Part shown: positions 26,886 through 37,608 of the stretch, piece by piece
How positions within the stretch are numbered: position 1 is the stretch's first letter
Layout of the letters: each line of letters opens with the position of its first letter
NCBI GenBank assembly: GCA_963773105.1
Contig: CAVZAA010000010.1
Location: 1 to 64,000, forward strand
DNA length: 64,000 nucleotides
Reading direction: 5' to 3'
Source: Trebonia sp963773105
GTDB taxonomy: Bacteria; Actinomycetota; Actinomycetes; Streptosporangiales; Streptosporangiaceae
Notes under the pieces: generated by a model
Seen by the model: only the letters and a program-made list of their open reading frames with translations
What the model was told of the DNA's origin: nothing
Database searches by the model: none
Made by a program: the position numbers and the translations under genes

Positions 26886-27755
26886 TCAGGAAGGAACGGC
26901 GCCTATCTCCAGGTACAATTCCTCGGACAAACGCAACTCGGCGGCTATGATATTGGCTTCGACATGCGTAACCTTCGATGTTGCCGGAATGGGAAGTATT
27001 ACCGGTGAGCGCCGCAGGAGCCACGCCAACGCAAGTTGCGCGGCCGTGGCGCCCTGGCCAGTGCCCAGCTCCGCCAGCGGACTAGTTGCTGCAGCCAGGG
27101 CCCCGGCCGCCAGTGGCGAACGGGGGAAGAAGGCGATGTCATGCCTCTCGGCGTATCTCACCAGGGCTTCCGCGGAGCGGTTAGCCAGGTTGTACATCTC
27201 CTGAACCGAGGCGATAGCGGCGACCTTACGTGCCTGCTCAACTTGATCGATGTCCACCTCCGACAGGCCGATGTAACGGATCTTGCCCTCCTGCTGGAGT
27301 AGCCGCAGCTCGCCGAGCTGGTCAGCTATCGGTACCTGCGGGTCGATGCGATGAAGGTGCAACAGCTTAATCTGCTCGAGGCCGAGTCTGCGCAAGCTCG
27401 ATTCCGCCTGCTGGCGGAGGCACTCGGGCCGACCGAGCGGCTGCCAGCCGCCTGGTCCGCATCGGGCTAGTCCTGCCTTGGTGGCGATGACCAAATCGTC
27501 CGGGTAGGGGAAGAGCGCCTCCTTGATCAGCCCTTCCGCAATCATCGGCCGGTACGAGTCAGCGGTGTCGATGAAGTTGACTCCGAGATCCACCGCCCGG
27601 CGGAGCACGCGCCGAGCCTCGGAGGGATCGCTGGGAGATCCCCGTATCCCGGGTTCGGTGAGCCGCATCGAGCCGAAGCCCAGACGTGTCACCTGGAGTT
27701 CGCCGGCGATGAGGAACTCACCGGATGCCTTGGCAGGCTGCGCGACATTCATCAT
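26886..27755 (-). CDS. Aldo/keto reductase
   Basis: I take ATG 27755, which follows CGGAGGAAACC, giving 289 residues; an upstream in-frame Met lies in a low-complexity leader. The AKR barrel signature is present: 'NFIDTADSYRP' (catalytic Asp and Tyr), 'DDLVIATKAGL' (catalytic Lys), and 'LLHLHRIDP' (His), followed by 'IRYIGLSEVD'. It reduces aldehydes or ketones with NADPH. It converges with LuxR B (17 bp between stops). Two operator-like palindromes lie about 300 bp upstream. Confidence 0.9.
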   Translation of the reverse strand: MMNVAQPAKASGEFLIAGELQVTRLGFGSMRLTEPGIRGSPSDPSEARRVLRRAVDLGVNFIDTADSYRPMIAEGLIKEALFPYPDDLVIATKAGLARCGPGGWQPLGRPECLRQQAESSLRRLGLEQIKLLHLHRIDPQVPIADQLGELRLLQQEGKIRYIGLSEVDIDQVEQARKVAAIASVQEMYNLANRSAEALVRYAERHDIAFFPRSPLAAGALAAATSPLAELGTGQGATAAQLALAWLLRRSPVILPIPATSKVTHVEANIIAAELRLSEELYLEIGAVPS

Positions 27756-28045
27756 GGTTTCCTCCGTTCCGGTTGGCTGTTCACGGAAAGCGGTATGTGC
27801 GCTGGCCAGCTTCGTGCCGCCCGCGCGACGTCCGGAGAGATTGAGCGCAGGCGCTGTGGTCCGACTGCGTGCCACGCCTGCAGCCGACCGACGAGGCCGG
27901 AGACCATGCTGGACAGGTTGGGTGAAATCCGCTTTCTAAGTTGCGCGTGATGAAGTCCGTCGTTGTGGCTCCTCGGCGCCGGAACGGCCGTCGGGACGGT
28001 CACTGCCCGATCCGAATTCAGTCTGCCTGTCCCCGGGAAGGTCGC

Positions 28046-28062
28046 GCATCGGTCATCTGGCC
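28046..28062 (-). promoter_or_regulatory. Operator-like site 1 (GGCCAGATGACCGATGC)
   Basis: Read on the minus strand this is GGCCAGATGACC followed by GATGC. It is one of four related sites in the window, all in upstream regions. It lies between the divergent aldo/keto reductase and LuxR C genes, 17 bp from site 2 and on the opposite strand. Confidence 0.4.
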
Positions 28063-28078
28063 ATAGGTTGTGGCGCCT

Positions 28079-28095
28079 AGTCAGATGACTGATGC
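28079..28095 (+). promoter_or_regulatory. Operator-like site 2 (AGTCAGATGACT + GATGC)
   Basis: This is a 5-2-5 palindrome (AGTCA-GA-TGACT) followed by GATGC. Compared with site 4 (GGTCA-GA-TGACC) both arms carry a compensating change, so dyad symmetry is preserved. It lies 207 bp upstream of LuxR C. Confidence 0.45.
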
Positions 28096-28301
28096 TTCCC
28101 GCCGGCGTGTGGCAGACACTCACGCTTAGCACCCTCCAGCTGGTCAAGCCCGGAAACATCAAGAAAGCCACCTGCGACCGGCTTCGAGTCCGGCATCGCG
28201 ACCAGACGTCGCCGCGCTCTGCATGACACGACCCGAGGCGCCGTCCGACGTCGGCCTCAGCCAGTCCCTCATCGGCACCATGACATGCGAAAGGAAGCCG
28301 G

Positions 28302-31278
28302 ATGACTGCGACTAACCCACCCAAGAACACGGCTGCGGGCCGCGCCCTGCCATCCGGACAGGTAGCCAATCCGGCCGCCCTGACACGCGAGAGGGCGCCC
28401 GGCCTGATGGACCCCCAAATGCCTGACACCAGCACGGGGATAGCCTCAACCCTCGGGCCGAGTTGGTTGGGCACCTTCAAGAATCAACGGTCGAGCTTCT
28501 CTGAAGTTCTGGTCGGACGCAGCGGCAAGCTCACGCTTATCGGCGCCTTTCTTGACAGGGCCAGTACTGGCGGCGAGGCGCTAATTCTCTACGGGGAACC
28601 GGGCGTCGGCAAGACTGTGCTACTAGATGCCGCCGCTGACGCAGCCTCGAGGGCCGGCACGTGGGTTCTGCGCGCCGCCGGCGTGGAGTTCGAGGCTGAC
28701 TTGCCCTATTCCGGGCTCCACCAGGTCCTTCTTCCCCTGTATGACAAGTTCCCGCAGCTCAGTTCGACGCACCGGGAAGCGCTGACCGTCGCGCTGGGTT
28801 TCGGGGCGGGACCCCCGCCGGAACGGCTGCAGGTGTGCAATGCGGCGCTTACGGTTCTCCGCCGGGCGGCCGCTACCCGTCCGGTCCTTGTCGTGGTCGA
28901 TGACCTGCCGTGGCTCGAACGGGGTCAGCGCTGAGGTGCTGGGATTCGTTGCCCGCCGTCTGGCCGACAGCCGCATCGGGTTCCTCGCCGCATCCGGGTG
29001 GGGAGAGGAAACCTTCTTCCAGCAGGCCGGAGTGCCGTGGCACGAGCTAGGACCCCTTAATCAGAGGGCGGCAGAGGAGCTGTTGAGCGCCATTTCTCCG
29101 GCGTTGACGCCGCGTGTCAGGCAGCGGGTGCTAGCCGAGGCACAGGGTAACCCGGTGGCCCTCCTGGAGCTGTCCGCGGCGTTTGGCGGCTGTCGGTTTG
29201 CCGTCCTGGCCGGATTGCCCGCCTCGGTGCCATTGAGCGGCCGACTGCACGCCATGTTCGCCTCGCGGGTTACCGCGCTTCCGGCCCGGACCCGTCGGCT
29301 GCTGCTGTTGATGGCACTAGACGGAACTGGCGACCTGCGAATTCTGCGGGACGCGGGAGAAGGCCCGCAGCAGCTCGATGATCTCGCCGCGGCCGAGCGA
29401 GCGCGGCTGGCCTATGTCGACCACCGGACCCGTCGGCTGGCGTTTCGCCACCCGCTTATCGGTGCCGCCGCCGTAGAGATGTCCACCGATCACGAGCGCC
29501 GCCATGCCCATGAGGACCTAGCCGGGCTGCTGGCCGATCAGCCCGAACGTCAGGCCTGGCACCTTGCCGAGGCGGCGATGGGGCCTGACGAGCACGTCGC
29601 CAGCCTGCTGCAGCTGGTGGCCGAGCGCATCCTGGCACGCGGCGACGCTGTCGGTGCCGTGGCAGCCCTGATAAGAGCCTCCGAGCTGAGCCCGCACAAT
29701 GCCGACCGAAGCCGACGGCTGGCCAAGGCCGCCTTCATTGCTGCCGATATAGCCGGCGAGCTTGACAACGCGTCCCAGCTGCTAGCTGACGCCCGCCAGG
29801 CCGACCCGGACCCTGGCGGGTCACTGGAGGCTGCGATCGCGGCCTCCTACCTGCTGCTGAACGGTGACGGCGATGTTGACGCCGCCCACTTTCTGCTGGT
29901 CGATGCGATCAAGAACCGGGCAGGTCATGACGCCGAAGACACAGTGCTGGAAGAAGCGCTGCACGCTCTGCTCCAGGTGTGCTGGTTCGGCGGGCGACCC
30001 GAATTGTGGGAACCGTTCCATGACGCGCTCGCCCACCTCGCGCCCAGCCTCCCGGTAGCGCTGGACCTGAGCAGCAAGGTGGCCGCCGATCCGGTGCACA
30101 CCGCCGCCCCGGCGCTTGAACGGCTCGACGCTGCGATCGCCGACCTGGCCGACGAGATCAACCCTGTCAGGATTATGCGGATCGCCAATTCTTGCGGGTT
30201 CGTCGACCGCACCGGGAGCTGCCGCAATGCGTTGTGGCGGGTGGTCCGTGAGGGCCGCGCTGGCCGCGCGGTCGGGTTGGGCATCACCGCGCTCATACAC
30301 CTGGGCTTCGACCACTTCCTGGCGGGCCAGTGGGACCAGGCCCTGCAACTGACCGATGAGGCCATCAGGCTCTCGGAGCCGCACGGTTACCGGATACTTG
30401 GCGCGCATCTCAACCAGGCCGTCATCGCAGCATGCCGCGGCGACAACGACAGAACGTGGGCAGTGACGGACGCCATGCTCCGGTGAGGGGTGCCGCGCGG
30501 AGTGCGCATGGCACGGTGGAGCGCTTGCTACGCCCGGGGACTGGCCGCGCTGGGCAACGGCAACTATGAGGAGGCCTACCAGCAGTCGAGTGCGATCAGC
30601 CCGGCCGGCCAATTCGCCTCTCACGTGCCGTATGCCGCGTGGGTGATGATGGATCTCGTCGAGGCCGCCATGCGGACCGGCCGCTGTGCCGAGGCCGCCG
30701 CTCATGTCGTCGCTATCCGCGAAGCCAACGTTGCCGCGCTGTCCGGGCGGCTTGCCTTGCTAGCCGGAGGGTCGGCGGCGATCGCCGCCCCAGACGACCT
30801 CGCCGCCGGGCTGTTCGAGGAAGCCCTCACGATTCCCGGTATCGACCGATGGCCATTCGATCTGGCCCGGGTACAGCTTGCCTATGGCGAGTACCTACGA
30901 CGCACGCGCGCGATGGTCGCGTGCCGAAGGCACCTGGGAGCTGCGCTTGAGACCTTCGAGCGCGTGGGCGCTCGGCCATGGGCGGCCAAGGCCGCGTGCG
31001 AGCTTCGGGCAGCTGGCCAGACCAGGCGCCGCGCCGGCGACCACGGCTACGAGGCGCTCACGCCACAAGAACACGAGATCGCCAAGCTGGCCGCCTGCGG
31101 CCTGACGAACAAGCAGATCGCCGAGCGAGCTTTCTTGTCCCACCGCACTGTCGGAGCTCACCTGCGACAGGTCTTCACCAAACTCGGCATCACGACCCGG
31201 GCCGCGCTGCGCGACGCGCTAGCCCGCCTCCCCCGGGAACCACATGAGAGAATTGCGGCTGGCAGGATCATCCCATGA
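28302..31278 (+). pseudogene. LAL-type LuxR regulator C, frameshift plus nonsense codon
   Basis: From ATG 28302 (GAAAGGAAG upstream) the protein has Walker A 'GEPGVGKTVLLD' and Walker B 'VLVVVDDLPWLE'. An extra G in a run at 28921-28924 shifts the frame; the continuation 'VSAEVLGFVARRLAD' reads to TGA 30484-30486. That TGA stands where copy A has TGG (Trp) in 'AMLQWAAPRGV'. The last part (30487-31278) carries the HTH 'LTPQEHEIAKLAACGLTNKQ'. Repaired, it would be about 990 residues and closely similar to copy A. ATGA 31275-31278 couples it to the GH15 gene. Confidence 0.8.
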
Positions 31279-32559
31279 CCCGGATCGAGGACTATGCGCT
31301 ACTCGGCGATCTGCAGACCGCCGCACTGGTGAGCACGACGGGCTCTATCGACTGGCTGTGCCTGCCTCGCTTCGACTCTCCCGCCTGCTTCGCGGCCCTT
31401 CTGGACACCCCCGATGCCGGGCACTGGCAGATAGCGCCGGCCGGCGGCGGGACCTGTACCGCGCGCCGCTATGTCAATGACACCTCGCAACTGGGATTAC
31501 CGGTACTGCTGGCTGCGCGACTCCACCTCCACGCTGCAAGCGCTGCTGGCCGCCGGCTACCTCGCCGAAGCCAGGGCATGGCGGGAATGGCTGCTGCGGG
31601 CGGTCGCCGGGCAGCCCGCCGACCTGCAGATCATGTACAGCATCGACGGCACCCGGCGGCTGCCCGAACTCGTGCTGCCGTGGCTGGCCGGGTATGAGAA
31701 CTCCAAGCCCGTCCGGACCGGCAACGCCGCCAGCGACCAGCTGCAACTCGACGTGTGGGGGGAAACCCTCGACGGGCTGGCGCTGGCCCGCGACGCCAGC
31801 ATCAGCGCCCGCGACGACGCGTGGGACCTGCAGGTCGCGCTGATGAACTATCTCGAGGGCCACTGGGACCAGCCCGACAACGGGCTATGGGAGGTGCGCG
31901 GCCCGCGACGGCACTTTACCCACTCCAAGGTGATGGCCTGGGTCGCCGCCGACCGGATGGCCCGCGCCGTGCGGACCCACGACCTGCTTGGGCCGGCCGA
32001 CCGGTGGGAGCAGCTGCGCGACACCATCCAGGCCGACGTCCTGGCCCACGGCTACGACTCCAGCCGCCATACCTTCGTCCAGTCCTACGGGTCCGCCGCC
32101 CTAGACGCCAGCCTGCTCCTGATTCCCCGCGTTGGCTTCCTGCCCCCGGCCGACCCGCGCGTCCTGGGCACCATCACGGCCATCCAGAACAGCCTGACCG
32201 AGGGCGGCTTCGTCAGGCGCTACCAGACCACCGACACCGACGACGGCCTGCCGGGCGGCGAGGGCGTGTTCCTGGCCTGCTCGTTCTGGCTCGTGGATGC
32301 CCTGCACGGGGCCGGGCAGCGGCGCGAGGCCACCACCTTGTTCGAGCGGCTCCTGGACCTGCGCAACGATGTGGGCCTGCTCAGCGAGGAATGGGACGTC
32401 CACAACGGCCGGCAGCTCGGCAACACGCCACAGGCCTTCAGCCACTTCCCGCTGGTCACCAGCGCGCTGCAGCTCAATTCCGGCCGTGTCTGCCGCAGCG
32501 ATCAGCAGATCCCGCATCTGGCCGGCGGCGGCGGCGAACCCGGGGAACCGGCCGCCTAG
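31275..32559 (+). pseudogene. GH15 glucoamylase/trehalase-like gene with large internal deletion
   Basis: The start 'MTRIEDYALLGDLQTAALVS' and 'GSIDWLCLPRFDSPACFAAL' are the N-terminus of GH15 proteins. At about 31475-31490 the sequence jumps, with a frame change, to 'TPRNWDYRYCWLRDSTSTL', the start of the (alpha/alpha)6 catalytic barrel. That barrel reads intact to 32559, including 'GLLSEEWD' with the catalytic base region. Roughly 200 residues of the N-terminal beta-sandwich are missing. A 362-residue barrel could be translated from ATG 31471, but GH15 enzymes usually need both domains. Intact members hydrolyse trehalose or alpha-glucans. Confidence 0.75.
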
Positions 32560-32714
32560 CACGTTCAGCCGGGCAGCGGCGGCCTGCGCCGACCCGGCGA
32601 GACTATCCCAGCGACGGTGATACGCGAGGTCCCGGCGACGGTGATACGTAAGGTGCACCGGGAGAGCGGCCGACCGCTGCTTGATTCCCCATGCTGCGGC
32701 GGCCGCGACCAGCG

Positions 32715-33914
32715 CTACCTAGCGGCTTCGAACGTAACGCGCAGCTGAAGAGGCGGTTGGCTGAGACCGTCACGTCTGTTCAGCGGCACGCTGGAGTCGC
32801 GGCGCAGGTGGGTGACCCGGTCCAGCAGCTCGGCGAACGCCACCTGGATCACCAACCTGGCCAGAGGCGCCCCGATGCAGTAGTGGGGGCCGAGTCCGTA
32901 GCAAAGGTTGCGAGTCTGCCTGCGGGTAAAGTCCAGCGTGCTGCCATCTTTGAAGACCGTGTTGTCTCTGTTGGCCGAACCTATGTGGGCCATCACGCGG
33001 TCACCGGGCGCGAGCGGAACGCCGCTCAGCTCCACTGGCGTGGTGACGGTTCGGCCGACCCATTGGACCGGGGACTCGTGCCGGAAGAGCTCGTTCAGGT
33101 CGCGTGTCACCCAGGCGGGATCGCGCAGCCGAGCCTCCAGCGCCGGATCGTCGGTCAGGCGGACCACGACGGTCGAGATCGCGTCGGCTATCGTGCCCAT
33201 CCCGCCGAGGATCAGGATCATCAGCGTCCCTACCTGCTCCTCTTCGGTGACCGGGCGGCCGCCGGCGCGACCGCGCACCAGGGCCGAGACGAGCCCGCCG
33301 TCAGCGGGCCGGTCCCTCGCCGCAGCCGCGGTCGCGGTGGTGTACTCGCGGAGGAAACGCCATGCACCGGCGGCCTCTTGGGAGGTGTTCCGCCCGGAGA
33401 TGGCCACCACCCGAGCCTGAAGTTCCGACAGGGCATCCGGGTCTTCGATGCCAAGGACGAGCCGTCCCAGGACTAGCGAGGGCAGCGGTCGGGCGAACGC
33501 GCTCATCAGCTCGCATTCGCCCTCGGCCGTGAACCGGTCGATTAGCTGCCGGGCCAAGGTGGCAATGACCGGGACGTACGGCCGGATGGCCGCCGCCGTG
33601 AAGTACGGACTCAGCAGCTGCCGGAACTCGGTCTGCAAGGGAGGATCTAGGTCGATCGGGGGCATCATCGGAGCATCTGGGTTGTGCGGGATGGTGATCC
33701 CGTCCGCCGAGGAAAACATTGCGGGAGTTCGCAAGATCGTCGCCACGTCGTCGTGCCGGCTGACGAGCCAGAAACCGCCGCAGGCGTCGCTGCGAGCGAC
33801 CGGGCAGCTCTCCCGGAGGCGCCGCAACTGCTCCATCCACCCGGCAGGCACGATTCCGTAGGGCTCGTAGTGCGCAGATGCCGCCGCAATGTCCGCCGGA
33901 CTGGGCTCATCCAT
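32715..33914 (-). CDS. Cytochrome P450
   Basis: This 399-residue protein has the haem-binding loop 'YGLGPHYCIGAPLAR' with Cys346 as iron ligand, the ExxR helix in 'LNELFRHESPV' with the following 'VGRTV', and an I-helix 'LILGGMGTIADAIS', in which the usual acid-Thr pair is replaced by G-T. It is a soluble bacterial class enzyme needing ferredoxin partners, none of which are encoded nearby. Substrate unknown. A GGAGGACGG stretch lies just upstream of the ATG at 33914. Confidence 0.9.
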   Translation of the reverse strand: MDEPSPADIAAASAHYEPYGIVPAGWMEQLRRLRESCPVARSDACGGFWLVSRHDDVATILRTPAMFSSADGITIPHNPDAPMMPPIDLDPPLQTEFRQLLSPYFTAAAIRPYVPVIATLARQLIDRFTAEGECELMSAFARPLPSLVLGRLVLGIEDPDALSELQARVVAISGRNTSQEAAGAWRFLREYTTATAAAARDRPADGGLVSALVRGRAGGRPVTEEEQVGTLMILILGGMGTIADAISTVVVRLTDDPALEARLRDPAWVTRDLNELFRHESPVQWVGRTVTTPVELSGVPLAPGDRVMAHIGSANRDNTVFKDGSTLDFTRRQTRNLCYGLGPHYCIGAPLARLVIQVAFAELLDRVTHLRRDSSVPLNRRDGLSQPPLQLRVTFEAAR

Positions 33915-34184
33915 CTCCCGTCCTCCTTACTGTGCAATGACACGAGTCGGTCTCTACGAGACTGACATCGGCCCATGCATTGAAAAAGCGGCAGCTTGCT
34001 AAGACACTGTTCGGTCCCGCCGAACGATGCCGCATCCTGCCGATACCCTCGTCCGCAGAGTCGCTGAACTTGCGCCAGCCTTACTCCTGCTTTTGCGATC
34101 GTGGGAGGCAGGCTTGCCTCGACCCCGATAAGCGGCTGACCCGCCGGCCGACCCCGGCGCGGGCCTTGGCCAGGCCGGCCACCG

Positions 34185-34856
34185 TCACCGCTGTGCTGTT
34201 CGCTGGCAGTCGAAGAATGGATGTTGACGGATCTGCCTCCAGGCCGAATTCTGGAAACGCACCAGGGCCACCACGGTGGCAGCAGCCACGACGCCTCCCG
34301 TGACGAAGCCGGCCACCGCAGAGTGACCAGCGGCAGCGGCGGCGGCCAGGCCCGCGGCAGAGCCGACCAGAACCGCCGTGACCACGCTGACCATTCCGGC
34401 GATCGTCCGGGACCCCTGCCAGTACCCGGTATCCAGACCCTGGATGGAAAGCCGCTGCGGCGGCGGGACGCTTACCAGATAGCCGGTGATCTCAGGCGCG
34501 CAGTCGAAATAGAAGGCGCGCAGCCGGGCGATCCGTTGTGCGTACCCGTGGTCCTCGATGCCCGACTGGAGTACGCGCTCGAACGTCACCAAGCCAACGA
34601 ACGACAGCGTCGCCAGCAAGACCACGCCGAACGCGTAGAACGTCGCGCCGATGCGGGTGGCCGTCGCGATCAGCCCCAGCGCCACCAGCCCAGCGGACAC
34701 CGAGCCGAGGAACATCGTCGCCCGGCCGGTCGATTCCGCGATCGTCGCCGCCCGCGCTCCCTGGAGGGTGAAGTGCTCGGTAGTAATGAACGTGACCGCG
34801 GCCGACCGCGGGTCCGCGCCGACCACGGCAGCACTGGTGATCGTCTCGCTGCTCAC
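34185..34856 (-). CDS. Four-helix membrane protein of unknown function
   Basis: This 223-residue protein has hydrophobic pairs at about 47-66 and 71-88, and again at about 150-172 and 177-198, separated by an acidic/aromatic loop ('YFDCAPEITGYLV'). I do not recognise the family. No catalytic motif is visible. GGAGGTGGG lies before ATG 34856, so translation looks efficient. It is a single gene between the P450 and the APC transporter. Confidence 0.6.
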   Translation of the reverse strand: MSSETITSAAVVGADPRSAAVTFITTEHFTLQGARAATIAESTGRATMFLGSVSAGLVALGLIATATRIGATFYAFGVVLLATLSFVGLVTFERVLQSGIEDHGYAQRIARLRAFYFDCAPEITGYLVSVPPPQRLSIQGLDTGYWQGSRTIAGMVSVVTAVLVGSAAGLAAAAAAGHSAVAGFVTGGVVAAATVVALVRFQNSAWRQIRQHPFFDCQRTAQR

Positions 34857-35002
34857 CGCCCACCTCCTTCTGTGAGCGCTGCGGCCGGGCGGGCCGGCAG
34901 CGATTGCTGGGTCATGCCTTCACGCTCGCCCGCGGCGGGCCTGCGGTAGCGGGCTTATGCTGAGGCGGTACAAGCCGGGCTTGTACACCGGACCCACCCA
35001 CA

Positions 35003-36898
35003 TCACCCGCTATGCGCTGATTTCTGCTCGCTGGTGGCGGGGTCGCTGGTGCTGTGTTGGCCGTCGGCCAGGTGCAGCGCCATCGGGACGCGCGCGGTGA
35101 CGATGTCAGGGCGGTTGCGTAGCGCGGTGGTGAGCACGAGGTCGTAGTGGTTTTGCAGCAGGCGGTAGCGTGCCCGGTCGGGCACCGTCACCGGGATCAG
35201 CACCACGATCTGTTCGGTGTACCGCTCGCGGAGCTGGTCGAGGAACGCGAGGATCGGCCCGGCCACGGAGGCGTATTCGGTGTGCAGGACCCGTAGCGGC
35301 GGTCCCGGGTTCCAGCGGGCCCATTGATCCTGCAGGTCGCGGGCCCGGTTGGTGTCCTGGCCGAGGGCGTCGGTCACCACGGTGACGGCAATGACGTGAT
35401 CGCTGATGGACAGCGCCTCCGAAATCGCGTGCTCGGCGAGCCGGGACACACCGAGCACGGGCACGACCACCACGGCGGGCTCGGCCAGCGGCTTGTCCGG
35501 GATGCTGCCCAGGCCCAGGGCCCGCCCGGCCCGTTCGTAGTAGCGGTGGATCCGGGTGAACAGGAGGATGAACGCGGGGATGGCGATGACAACCACCCAG
35601 GCGCCGGAGGTGAACTTGGTGCCCAGGAAAATCACGGTGGCCACGGCCGTGGTGACCGCGCCGACGCCGTTGATGACTGCCCGGCGCTGCCAGCGCGGCG
35701 GGCGGGTCCGCCGCCAGTGCAGCACCAGCCCCGTCTGGGACAGCGTGAACCCGGTGAACACGCCGATCGCGTACAGCGGGATCAGGCGGAGAGTGTTGCC
35801 GCCCACCACGACGAGCAGCACGCCGGACATGACGGCCAGCGTCCAGACGCCGGAGGCGAACACCTGCCGGTCGTCCCGCAGCCGGAACAGGTGCGGCAGG
35901 TAGTTGTCCCGGGCCAGCAGGCTGGCCAGGACCGGCAGCCCGCCGAAGGAAGTGTTGGCGGCCAGCGCGAGGACCACGGTAATAGTCAACGACATCGCGT
36001 AGAAGGCCCAGCCCCGGCCGACGGCGTAGGCAATGATCTGGCTCAGCACGGTCTGCCCGGACCGGGGCCCGATGTGCCAGCGGTCGGCCAGCGCGGCCAG
36101 CCCGAGCAGCATCACGCCCAAGATGACCCCGAGCAGCACCTCGGTATGCTTGGCCCGGACCGCGCGGGGCTTTTTGAACAGCGGCACCCCGTTAGCGATC
36201 GCCTCCACCCCGGTCAGCGCGCTGCACCCGGCCGAGAACGCCTTCAGGACCAGCAGCACGCTCACCGTGGCCAGCGCATGCGCGGGCAGCAGCGAGCGGC
36301 CAGGCTGGGCGGCGTGCAGGGCCAGCGGGTGGATCAGCCCGATGGCGATGATGGCCAGCAACCCGACGATGAACACCATCGTGGGCAGCAGGAACGCCCG
36401 GGCCGCAGCGCCAAGGCCGCGCAGGTTGAGCACCGTGATCACGGCCAGGATGCCCAGGCAGATCGGCACCGTAGCCGAGGTCAGGCCGGGGAAGGCCGAC
36501 GCCAGCGAGGCGACCCCGGCGGCGATGGAAACCGCGACCGTGAGGGTGTAGTCGACGACCAGCGCGGCCGCGGCGACCAGGCTGGCACCGGAGCCGAGGT
36601 TGGCCCGCGACACCGCGTAGGCGCCCCCGCCGCCCGGGTAGGCGTCGATCACCTGCCGGTAGGAGAACACCAGGATGGCCAGCAGCGCCACGATGGCGAT
36701 CGTGATCGGCAGCACCAGATGCAAAGCCCCCGCGCCCGCCACAGCCAGGACGACGATGACCGCTTCCGGCCCGTAGGCCACCGAGGTCAAAGCGTCCAGG
36801 GACAGGGCCGGCAGTCCCTCCAGCGGAGTTATCCGCTCCCGGGTCAGATCGCGCGCCCGCAGCGGCGGTCCGACCAAGACGCGCCACAGCCCCGCCAC
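35003..36898 (-). CDS. APC-superfamily permease, KimA-like
   Basis: This 631-residue protein has about 12 membrane segments followed by a ~170-residue cytoplasmic C-terminal domain (from about 470, 'EPAVVVVPVLGVSRLAEHAI'). The first helices ('LSLDALTSVAYGPEAVIVVL', then 'YPGGGGAYAVSRANLG') are those of the amino acid/polyamine/K+ APC group. The long C-terminal domain is a feature of KimA-type high-affinity potassium transporters, which are inhibited by cyclic di-AMP in Firmicutes. An amino acid substrate remains possible. No c-di-AMP riboswitch is recognisable upstream. Confidence 0.8.
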   Translation of the reverse strand: MAGLWRVLVGPPLRARDLTRERITPLEGLPALSLDALTSVAYGPEAVIVVLAVAGAGALHLVLPITIAIVALLAILVFSYRQVIDAYPGGGGAYAVSRANLGSGASLVAAAALVVDYTLTVAVSIAAGVASLASAFPGLTSATVPICLGILAVITVLNLRGLGAAARAFLLPTMVFIVGLLAIIAIGLIHPLALHAAQPGRSLLPAHALATVSVLLVLKAFSAGCSALTGVEAIANGVPLFKKPRAVRAKHTEVLLGVILGVMLLGLAALADRWHIGPRSGQTVLSQIIAYAVGRGWAFYAMSLTITVVLALAANTSFGGLPVLASLLARDNYLPHLFRLRDDRQVFASGVWTLAVMSGVLLVVVGGNTLRLIPLYAIGVFTGFTLSQTGLVLHWRRTRPPRWQRRAVINGVGAVTTAVATVIFLGTKFTSGAWVVVIAIPAFILLFTRIHRYYERAGRALGLGSIPDKPLAEPAVVVVPVLGVSRLAEHAISEALSISDHVIAVTVVTDALGQDTNRARDLQDQWARWNPGPPLRVLHTEYASVAGPILAFLDQLRERYTEQIVVLIPVTVPDRARYRLLQNHYDLVLTTALRNRPDIVTARVPMALHLADGQHSTSDPATSEQKSAHSG

Positions 36899-37119
36899 GG
36901 CTACCCGACTTCATCGCTCACCTGGCTTCGTGCAGCTCTGCTCCACGACATGCTGTCCGGCTGAGGATGCGTTGTCCTGCGTCATTCCGTATGTGGTGAG
37001 CCAGGCAGCAGGTTTCGCCGACAGCGTTATCGCCATTCGATGGCCACCAAGCCGATGGCCAGCAGCGCGGACCGCCTGGTCTTCATGATCAGCATGTAGT
37101 TCATATCGGATCCCTTGGG

Positions 37120-37336
37120 CTGGCCGGCCGCTGGTGTCCCTCGGCGTCGTCGGTGACATCCAGCAGGTAGGCGCGGGCACGGCCGGATCGAGTGCCTCGA
37201 AGACCTCGGCGTCGCCGGGCTTGCGCACCGTACCTGCGACATTGCGCCCGGCCGTCAGCGCACCGACGGCAAACGCGCGGCCCAGCCCCGTGCTCACGCC
37301 GGTGATGAAGAAGGTCTTCGCGGTTCCAGTGGTCAT
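37120..37336 (-). pseudogene. N-terminal stub of a short-chain dehydrogenase
   Basis: The start 'MTTGTAKTFFITGVSTGLGR' carries the SDR TGxxxGxG cofactor motif and continues 'VAGTVRKPGDAEVFEALDPA'. A frame change then leads to 'RAYLLDVTDDAEGHQ', the acid-rich turn after beta-strand 3. The rest, including the catalytic Ser-Tyr-Lys, is missing; the open frame runs on without homology to 36911. GGAGACGATG precedes the ATG at 37336. Confidence 0.7.
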
Positions 37337-37419
37337 CGTCTCCTCCGAGACTGCTAGCCAGACCGGGTAATGGCTCGGCCTTTCGTTGATTCTGCGGGGC
37401 GAGCCAGATCCCGGTCATC

Positions 37420-37430
37420 GGTCAGATGGC
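37420..37430 (+). promoter_or_regulatory. Operator-like site 3 (GGTCAGATGGC)
   Basis: A degenerate member of the four-site family, 84 bp upstream of the SDR stub start, preceded by GGTCATC on the same strand. Symmetry is only partial. Confidence 0.3.
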
Positions 37431-37608
37431 TTGAGCTGGGACAGACTCAGCCCTGATGGGTAGAGAAGATGACGTAAGGACCGGCCGGCGGTGCGGTGCG
37501 CGCCGAAACCACATGGCCTGGCCCGCCCCGCTAGGACCCGGCCAACTGCCAGGACGGCGTGCATCTGGCGTGCCAGCTCAGACGGCTGCCTGCGGCTTTC
37601 TGCACAGT

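Noticed and set aside
35324..36964. A 546-codon plus-strand open frame opposite the APC transporter
   Set aside because: It is low-complexity (Gln/Arg/Gly/Pro rich) antisense of a clear membrane protein and is explained by high GC.
36899..37120. A cyclic di-AMP riboswitch upstream of the KimA-like gene
   Set aside because: I could not see the conserved core of a ydaO-type aptamer.
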